Source of the DNA: Aquila chrysaetos chrysaetos
Taxonomy: Eukaryota > Chordata > Aves > Accipitriformes > Accipitridae
NCBI RefSeq assembly: GCF_900496995.4
Contig: NC_044012.1
Span: 3,348,001 to 3,412,000 of the forward strand
Reading direction: 5' to 3'
DNA length: 64,000 bases
In this document: piece after piece, positions 57,601 through 64,000 of the stretch
How positions within the stretch are numbered: position 1 is the first letter of the stretch
How the letters are laid out: each line of letters begins with the position of its first letter
Program-made: the position numbers and the translations under genes
The notes under the pieces: model-generated
Told to the model about the DNA's origin: nothing
The model's input: only the letters and a program-made list of their open reading frames with translations
The model's database searches: none

Positions 57601-60600
57601 ATTGCAATTAGAACCCTCTATTCATGTCAAACATAGGTTAACTTCATGTATGTGACCCAGACTCCTCTTTACACACAAAAAGCATGTTATTTTTAGGCAA
57701 TGGATAAAATCAGTGGAAAATTTTTCACCACCAGCAGGTCTTCAAAATACTAGAAAACGCAAAATCTGATCCCTAAATAGGTACTGAATCAGCAGCTGTA
57801 ACACATGTCCTTTCACACACCCTGTGAGAGCAGAGCAGATCCTCTGAACAGGGAGCCCTCTTTTTTTTTTTTTTTTTTTTAAAGAATCAAAAGAATTGCT
57901 TGCCTGAATAGTTCTACTGAAGGCCAAAACACTGGCCCGCACACTCTAAACCACACTGCTGTCTGCCCACTAGGTCCTGGCAGCATTGTTGTATAGCAGG
58001 CACTGATTCTTCCTGGTTGACTGGGATCAGAGACTTGTCACACAGAAGAGACAGAACTCAAGACCGTAATTCAGTTCCAAAGATGTTTGGGTCTGTCAAA
58101 AGGAACACGTTGTGTAGCCTACTGACATTGTGAATCATGACTTAGGACCCTCCTCCTGAAAAGCTTACAAGGCTTTATCTTACCTTTTTCAGAGACAGCC
58201 ACTGATCCTACAACAACCAAGTCCACCCGTGCTTTCCCATCAAGACCTACAGGCACACTGTATTCTTTTATACCCTGCAAGAAAAACATAATTTTAGGTT
58301 CCCAGAGTGTACAGTCTTCCAACGAGTGAGGCAGAAATCCAGAATATTTTGATAAATCCAAGTAACTCCCCACATTTCAAAGTGTTTCTTCCATGTATAG
58401 CCAAGCTGTACATGTCTGGAAAGTTATCCTCTAGGGAATCCTAGAATAGATTCCCTACTACAGTGACAAAAATTTTGGCACACTTCAAGGAGAGCTAAGG
58501 GAGGTGGGCACTTTTTTAAGCAAGGTTACTTATTTAGGATCAAGAACTTGTATTTTGAAACCCTTTATTGGACATCTATTTCTAAAAATGAGGGCAAATG
58601 ACACTTCCTACCCTACTGCTACTAACTTAAAAGTCATAATATGCCCGTGAGGAATAGCAGAGCACTAAATATTCTTAAATTAATTCTCACATACAAATCA
58701 CAAAGTTAATTTAGACACAGACAGTTACAGCATAAAGATGTTAAGCTGCTTGCCTGAAGTCACACAAAATGCTTTACTGAAGCACCACCAGGTACACGAG
58801 CTGGATCACTCTCCATTTCACACTGCATCCACCACACAGCCAGTTTCTCCACACCTGTATCTTTAAAAGCACCTTCCAAAGCTGCCCATGTGTCACCCCA
58901 GACTACGTTCCTCAACACTTTGCTGTGTGATCATCACTCAGGATGTGCCCCTGCTAAGCTAAGCTACCTTTGCCAAAACCTTCTATCTAAGACGCTAATC
59001 AACAGAAAAGCCCGCTGTTCCTGACAAGTGGAAAGAAAAACCTTACACAGGCCTGTCATCCTTTTTTTCTTCCCCCCTCTCTCTGCTCATCCCCACCCAC
59101 CCCTCTTCAGGGTCCTCTCTGAAGAGCATATCCTAACAAAATTCTGTCCAGAGCTGCAGAAATTAAAAGTGGTGCTTACCTGGGCTTTCAAACATCAGAG
59201 TTTTAGAACTTTTAGAAGTACATTAAGAGTGAATGAAACACGAGATATAAGTGTACAGCGTAACATAAATCCTCCTCACACCAATGCAACTTGGTGCCAA
59301 GTTAATCCTCACAATAAAAAGCCAAACATTTTCTGTGTAGAGCACAAAACCAAAAAGATCAGTAATTTGTGGCTGCCTATCAGTAATAATGCTCATTATC
59401 CACTTCACAGCAGTGTGGTAGGAATTGTTTGCACAGTGCTTTGTAAATACAAACGGCTAATAGCATTTATTCATTAGTACGCCTGGTTGGGGGAAAAGCC
59501 AGACACATGGTGGTAAGATCACAGATCAGATATGAGGCCTGAAGCAAGTCAAGAGAAAGGTCTCTTTCAAAAGTGCTCTTCAACCCTGAAAAGCTTAATT
59601 AGTTAATGACTTTAATAGAACTTCCAACAAAGAAAGTCGCTACTAATTACCATCCATTTACAACCCTCAGCTGTATACAGGATTACTGTAGAACTATATT
59701 GCCTTTAGCAGGAGATAAAGAACGAAATAAAACCTACATAGCTGGCTTATTCATTTTATACAAGTTACGTTTTCATATCCAATAAAGACTCGTACAAAAT
59801 AATGCAGGTTTCTCTGCCAAATTACTTCAGCGGTACAGTATGATATTTTAACAGCAGAGGGCAGCAACATACCACACTTCAAAAGAAAACCTATTTTTAT
59901 ACCTCGGTTGATGCAAGCGACAGAACTAACGTTTCTTTAGTCTTAGGATTTTAAAAGAACTGATCTTTCTTATTTTGTAACACCTAATATTCTATTGACG
60001 AGATTATGCAAAAACTGTAAACGCTAAAATCTTCCTCATAGGGTTTGCCAGCTCAAAACTGCAGAAGACTATAGGAGTACTATTTATTGGAAACCTAAAG
60101 ATCTAACTCACCTATGAAGTCGCTCATAATGTTCCAAAAAACATTCACAAAGTAGCGATACCATTCTGTTAATAAAATAGAGCGAAAAGACTAAATTTGC
60201 TCGTGATTTAAGTACAAACAAAAGAATTATTAATGGTGGATGTGTACACAAAACCAGGAATAACATACTAGCAGAACAGTATTTCAGGTAGTATCTGGTT
60301 TTTCAACTTCTAGTTGGACTAGCATAACACAACACCCTTCCACAAGTTAATTCAGACCTCCCCCATTTTTAATTCCTACTTGAGATGTAGCACATATTCG
60401 CAGGATCTCCTTAGTTGCACCTGAAGGTGGAACAATCTTATTGAACAGCCCAGTTCTCAGACGTGGTGTGGGAACCAACAAAGTCTTCCTTGCCTGCGTA
60501 ACAAAAGAAGTTCTCACATTAAAAGGAGGTGGGCTCATTTTACACTAAAGAAATATTTTTACTGTCCCATAGGTCTCCACGTCGTCAATCATCTTATTTG

Positions 60601-63093
60601 CTATAGAGCAGTTAGCATCGTTGATTGTGTAGTGCTTATCGATGAATCCCCTCCAGTACAGCAAAATTCCAGACAAGGTTTTATTTAAGAAACAGATGGC
60701 AAGACATACCTATTGGTCTAATGCATATGCCCACAAATAAGCTAGCATATGAGCTAGCAAACATGCATAGGTCTGAGGTAGGTCTGTCCCTGTGATAAAT
60801 GCAAGGCAATTTGGGGCAAGGCTACCTTACGTGTTTTGGGGAATAAGAACAGAATGACAGCAAAACAGCTGTTGCTCTGCAGAAACATTAATATCCCCAA
60901 ACCCTACCTGCACCTTCACCATTTGCCAAAAAGGCAAAGACATCCTTACATGAGCTACCTCATGTGGCTTAGGGCTGGTAAAGCTCCCACCAGAGAAATG
61001 GCAGGTGTTGACCATGAGATGCTGCCAAGCGCTGCACTGCTGTCCCACTCTCCTCCTCAGGGGTGCAAAGGTGCCGTTACCTGCAGCGCAGCTAGCCGAA
61101 CACCTTCTAGAGGTTTGTCAGGATCCACTTTAATCTCACGTGCTCTGTTGAACACACCCAGCTCTTTGATAGAGCAGCAAGCCTGGTGAGACCCCTGCGT
61201 GAAGAAAGGAATCAAGAGAGAAGAGAATACATTCACTTACTTCCAGTGTTAGAAAGCGAGCGTTCTTCTGGGGAGCATCAGGATTTATTTTTACAGTTTT
61301 GGCAGCTTTGAACTCCTGTAAACCCAGAAGCTTTGTCGCAGCATGGGAGGCACCCTGTTTTCACAAGATATCAGCGCATCACCAAGGAGTTCACAGCAGA
61401 GATGGGCAATTTACAATCTTTCATCCTACAGAGAGGCTGATTTCCCCAGATTTTAAATATGAGGGACATACTGCTAATTTTGCAATGTTCTCTATGGGAA
61501 ACCTTCACTTACTAACAGATACTGAGTGCTTGACTAATATCTCACAGGCCTCAGAAAAAGAGGGGATCCAAGTACACTCACTTTGCCAGACTTCACCCTC
61601 ATTCACACCTAACTCAAAGCTAGAAACTAATTTCCCTTTTCAGTCAATGAATACAAACAGACTCTTTTAAACACAAGCCACAGACAGAGATTCTTTTAGA
61701 CGAAGGCTTTCTGGACAAGGTTCTCTCTTCACAGAGCCTGCACTGAGCTCAGAAGATTCCCAGATTCCCTTCCCAGCTGAGTAAGGTGCTCAAGCCTAGC
61801 AAAGCACACACTCCCCTTGTAATGTCAGCTCTGATATCCCCTTTCTTAAGGATGCGATGAAGCTTCAGGCTTCCTCCACCTGCTTCGGCACCTATTTTAC
61901 CCCAGCACCAAACTAAGGCAGAATGTTTCTGCCAGTCTCTTGAGCAAAAGCAAAGCCTATCTCCTAATGCTGCTCATGGGCTAAAACACCCAACACACAT
62001 CCCCACAATGCTATTTCAGACATCATTTCTTCAGCACATGGCAGATACGTGGCTGCCTTGAGCCACACCTCAAGGTGTGCCTTGAGCTTGGATTAAAACA
62101 GGCAGGCAGTAAAGCGGTTGCCTGAATAACTGAATACTCGAAAGTCCTCTTGTTTCTTCCTCCCACCCATCAAACTAGGGACACAATGAAGCCAGAGCAG
62201 GAGGAAGGGTTCTCCCACCACTGCCCAGCAACACGCTGCCAGCAATAACTTGGCCACCGTTCGCATTTCAGCGGCACACTGCGTGTTCCTAGGCTAAGCC
62301 CTACAAGACGGGTGACCTCAGCTTTCCATCCCAATGGACCCGCTGAAGGCCCCGGGGAGTGAAATCCAGTTCCGAATGCCTCAGTTTCCCCACCCATAAA
62401 TATATTTAATCTCACTCACGAGGTGTTTTCGTACCCACTGATACAAACGCAGCAACACAACTGCCATGCCTCGTCAGGTACAGAGACCTGCGATTCTTTA
62501 CTCGTTATGAATCATAGAAGCGTGCTCTTTGCACGGTGGCCTTTTTCAGAGCTCCGCCACCTTCTATCCTCGCTCACCAACCCCACAGCCCGCAGGAACC
62601 TGCGGTTCACAGCTGCCTCTGAAGGCTGCAGCGACGGGCGGGGAGCAGGCGGGGAGGGGGGGGGGGGCGTTCTCCGGAGCCCGCGGATGGGGTCCCGAGG
62701 CTGGGAGAAGAAGAAGGAAGCGGCCCAGTCCCTCAAGGCGGATCGCCGTACCTTGAAGTTGGGGATGCGGCGGTGCACCGGCCGCGGGAAATCGGCCAGG
62801 CCGCTGGCCTCCAGGTAGTCCCACACCTTCTCCCGGACGTCCCCCTTGGAGGCACCTAGAGGAGGGCAGAGCCGAGAGCACGGGCGGGCGCCTCACGGGG
62901 GAGCACCGCGACCGCCGGGCCGGGCCCCTCCATTTCCCGCCCATTCCCTTCTCCCCCCCTCAGACCAACGGTCGCCCCCCGCCCCGCCAACGGCCGCGCT
63001 CGCGCTCGCGCTCCCCCTCCCCGCGCCCCTGACGTAACCCGCCGCCCCGCCCCTCCCCGCCGCACCCGCGCGCAGCCGCACGCCCCCCTCCAT
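48110..63093 (-). CDS. MTHFSD: MTHFSD, methenyltetrahydrofolate synthetase domain-containing protein, 8 coding exons, 401 aa
   Basis: The spliced CDS on the minus strand joins 63066-63093, 62752-62855, 61081-61194, 60380-60493, 58184-58274, 57185-57297, 56845-56970 and 48110-48625. This gives 1206 nt, 402 codons including the stop, with every junction phase consistent. Residues about 10-235 form a 5-formyltetrahydrofolate cyclo-ligase-like fold, with [31 protein letters not shown] and a GKGEGYAD loop resembling the glycine-rich substrate loop of MTHFS. Residues about 316-390 form an RNA recognition motif (RNP2-like VYVGNIP, RNP1-like HRAFLDYKD). A variable linker joins them. Human MTHFSD is about 383 aa with the same plan. 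An RNA-binding role is expected from the family; folate catalysis is not established. The gene runs tail to tail with FOXF1 as in human. The start has a perfect GCCGCCATGG context. Confidence 0.95.
48626..56844 (-). other. MTHFSD: MTHFSD last intron, 8.2 kb, GC-AG
   Basis: Largest intron of the gene. It holds simple repeats (an AAAAC repeat near 53247-53268, an A-rich tract 55583-55604, TTTA units near 55790-55807) and a small tandem repeat near 54755-54782. ORFs up to about 110 aa occur on both strands but none resembles a known protein, and I see no extra exon with splice-phase support. Confidence 0.8.
56845..56970 (-). CDS. MTHFSD: MTHFSD coding exon 7, followed by a non-canonical GC donor
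   Basis: Acceptor TTCTGGTAG, 42 codons in phase 0, including [18 protein letters not shown] and ending IIWHK. The exon is followed by AAG|GCAAGT, not GT. That matches the strong consensus of the minor GC-AG intron class. No GT near this point keeps both the reading frame and the family similarity, so the GC donor is the best reading. Confidence 0.92.
57185..57297 (-). CDS. MTHFSD: MTHFSD coding exon 6
   Basis: Acceptor ATATTTTAG, donor CAG|GTAAGT. It enters in phase 1, completes Gly151, and encodes [17 protein letters not shown] followed by a segment ending TIVHDCQ. The GKGEGYAD loop corresponds to the glycine-rich loop of 5-formyl-THF cyclo-ligases. Confidence 0.96.
57861..57880. repeat. 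T20 homopolymer in MTHFSD intron
   Basis: Pure T run between exons 5 and 6. On the minus (sense) strand it is an A run. Confidence 0.85.
58184..58274 (-). CDS. MTHFSD: MTHFSD coding exon 5
   Basis: Acceptor TTCTTGCAG, donor AAAG|GTAAGA, 30 codons plus one base. It encodes the core strand [14 protein letters not shown] of the cyclo-ligase-like fold and leaves in phase 1. Confidence 0.96.
59851..59864 (+). promoter_or_regulatory. CTCF-like motif in MTHFSD intron
   Basis: ACAGCAGAGGGCAG matches 13 of 14 positions of the CTCF core. Its orientation is opposite to the site at 39.86 kb, and the two point away from each other. Confidence 0.4.
60380..60493 (-). CDS. MTHFSD: MTHFSD coding exon 4
   Basis: Acceptor GTTACGCAG, donor CAA|GTAGGA, phases 0 and 0, 38 codons. 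It includes [17 protein letters not shown] and ends ICATSQ, nearly identical to the family. Confidence 0.96.
61081..61194 (-). CDS. MTHFSD: MTHFSD coding exon 3
   Basis: Acceptor TTCACGCAG, donor CAG|GTAACG, both phases 0, 38 codons. It includes the conserved segment [15 protein letters not shown]. Confidence 0.95.
62752..62855 (-). CDS. MTHFSD: MTHFSD coding exon 2
   Basis: Acceptor CCTCTAG, donor AAG|GTACGG. It encodes [20 protein letters not shown] and continues through [14 protein letters not shown], clearly similar to the N-terminal helix of human MTHFSD. It enters in phase 1 and leaves in phase 0. Confidence 0.95.
63066..63093 (-). CDS. MTHFSD: MTHFSD coding exon 1
   Basis: This 28-nt coding exon reads MEGGVRLRA plus one base. 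The ATG sits in CGCCGCCATGG, an optimal Kozak context. The donor G|GTGCGG leaves phase 1, which joins exon 2 to give a Gly codon and the sequence [12 protein letters not shown], parallel to RAG-VSK in the human protein. The donor is not a strong consensus, so an alternative first exon cannot be excluded. Confidence 0.75.
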
Positions 63094-63209
63094 GGCGGCG
63101 CGACCGGCGGCGGCGAGAGGAGGGGCCTCCGGCTTAAGCCCCGCCCCTCCCGCACGCCTCTACGGCGGCGCGCAGCGGTCAAAAAAGCCCCGGAAGCGAA
63201 ACGATCGGG

Positions 63210-63280
63210 ATGGCGGCAGGGGGAATGGCGGCCGTGGGGTTGGCCGAGGGCCGGTCTTGGGTCGCCTTCGGCTGGGCGAG
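63210..63280 (+). CDS. Candidate first coding exon of an unidentified divergent gene
   Basis: An ATG with G at -3 and G at +4 opens a frame reading MAAGGMAAVGLAEGRSWVAF and GWA plus two bases. It could leave through GAG|GCGAGT, a GC-type donor. This phase joins exactly to a possible exon at 63916. A plain read-through ORF also exists to 63614 but its later part looks like non-coding GC-rich DNA. I do not recognise the protein. It could also be a non-coding divergent transcript. Confidence 0.3.
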
Positions 63281-63915
63281 GCGAGTCCCCGGGGAGGGGG
63301 ATGGCCGTGATCCCGCTGGAACCCCCTCTGGCAGTGTAAAGGCCGTGAGGGAACCCAGGGCCGTTTCCTCAGGGGGTCGGGCCTGGTGTGAGGGGCCTGG
63401 TGGTTTGGGTGCTGAGGAGAAACATTGCGTCACGCAAAGTTATGAGGATTTTGGCTCCCTTCTCGGAGGGTTTCTGTTGGCAGGCAGGTTCCGGGCTGTA
63501 AAATGGTGCCCTGCAGCACAGGCCTGCCAGGCACCTTCCTGCCTGGACTCGGGGCGAGCCACCAGAGGGGGTCACACACCCCAAAATCTGCAACAGCGTC
63601 ACCCTTCTTTCTGAAGCTGAACGTAGAAAAGGACGTGCCGTGCCACGTCGTTAACGTGAGACTACCCCCCCGACGTTATAGAAATAACCGTGGCCTTTTG
63701 ATCACGTGTTACAGCTGAGGGGGAAAAAAAACACCCCGCTTTTCATAAAATAAACTCCCAAATCAATTATTTTCCCATTAAAATTGGCTGGTTGTGAATA
63801 AAGCAATATTCAGCCTTTCCGTGGGCTTCGAGTCTGCCAGCTTTGAGAAATTATGCTCCTCGCTTGCATTTAATAGGGTAATAATTGATTTGTTTGCATG
63901 ATTTATTATTTATAG

Positions 63916-64000
63916 AATTAATGTATTTGACAATTACCCCAAGAAGAAGGAGGACGTTGAGAATCCCGACATTCCTGAGTGGAGCGGGATGGAAGGGTCA
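63916..64000 (+). CDS. Candidate second exon of the unidentified divergent gene, cut by the window end
   Basis: After ATTTATAG a frame stays open to the window end: INVFDNYPKKKEDVENPDIP followed by EWSGMEGS. The amino-acid composition (charged, Pro/Asp/Glu) looks coding and unlike the AT-rich intronic DNA before it. The phase fits the candidate exon ending at 63280. Only 28 codons are visible, so chance is not excluded. I could not assign a family. Confidence 0.35.

Larger units (their letters stand above)
58275..62751 (-). other. MTHFSD: MTHFSD introns 2-4
   Basis: Covers the introns between exons 2-3 (61195-62751), 3-4 (60494-61080) and 4-5 (58275-60379). All use GT-AG ends. No other gene was recognised. 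A CTCF-like motif at 59851-59864 lies in the intron between exons 4 and 5. The part nearest exon 2 (62600-62751) belongs to the promoter CpG island. Confidence 0.8.
62600..63400. promoter_or_regulatory. CpG-rich promoter of MTHFSD, probably bidirectional
   Basis: A sharp rise in GC and CpG surrounds the MTHFSD start codon. It contains a CRE-like TGACGTAA (63030-63037), an ETS-like CCCCGGAAGCG near 63188-63198, and ATGGCGGC elements in both orientations that resemble YY1 sites. No TATA box was seen. Start codons of MTHFSD (63093, minus) and of a candidate plus-strand ORF (63210) are only 116 bp apart. Confidence 0.7.

Noticed and set aside
63559..63572. CCACCAGAGGGGGT as a CTCF site
   Set aside because: It lacks the GGC at the core end and has at least two mismatches, weaker than the two sites reported.

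Overview
The window looks like vertebrate nuclear DNA, most likely from a bird. It is about 64 kb, gene-poor, with small multi-exon genes, GT-AG introns, CpG-rich promoters, long G/C homopolymers and few interspersed repeats. One decayed CR1-type LINE tail (about 18.63-18.75 kb) is the repeat class typical of sauropsids. Two genes are recognised with confidence. FOXF1 (+ strand, 2 coding exons, 406 aa) is a forkhead transcription factor of lateral-plate and visceral mesoderm. MTHFSD (- strand, 8 coding exons, 401 aa) has a 5-formyl-THF cyclo-ligase-like domain followed by an RRM. They lie tail to tail, matching the FOXF1-MTHFSD order on human 16q24.1. The species and chromosome cannot be fixed from the sequence alone.

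Layout. 1-22.5 kb: non-coding upstream flank of FOXF1 with simple repeats, the CR1 relic and candidate regulatory motifs (a GLI site, a T-box cluster, an RFX palindrome). 22.5-32.8 kb: increasingly GC-rich promoter-proximal DNA, with a 700-bp polypyrimidine tract, GAA/TTC and GAG/CTC triplet arrays, very long G or C runs, and a second consensus GLI site. 32.8-37.05 kb: FOXF1 coding exons, intron and 3'UTR. 37.05-46.7 kb: intergenic, including a homeodomain-site cluster just after FOXF1 and a CTCF-like site at 39.86 kb. 46.7-63.1 kb: MTHFSD with its 3'UTR. 63.1-64 kb: a CpG-rich, probably bidirectional promoter and two candidate exons of an unidentified + strand gene that runs off the window.

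How it works together. FOXF1 is a Hedgehog/GLI-responsive developmental regulator, and most of the non-coding DNA here is best viewed as its candidate cis-regulatory landscape. MTHFSD looks like a housekeeping neighbour driven from a CpG island. All motif-based regulatory calls are inference. The exon structures follow directly from the sequence: reading frames, splice phases and protein similarity agree. No bacterial-type system, CRISPR array, rRNA or tRNA was seen, and I found no wholly new system. The most useful unexpected points are a GC-AG intron in MTHFSD, the candidate divergent gene, the clustered T-box, GLI, RFX and CTCF motifs, and the extreme homopurine/homopyrimidine content around FOXF1.
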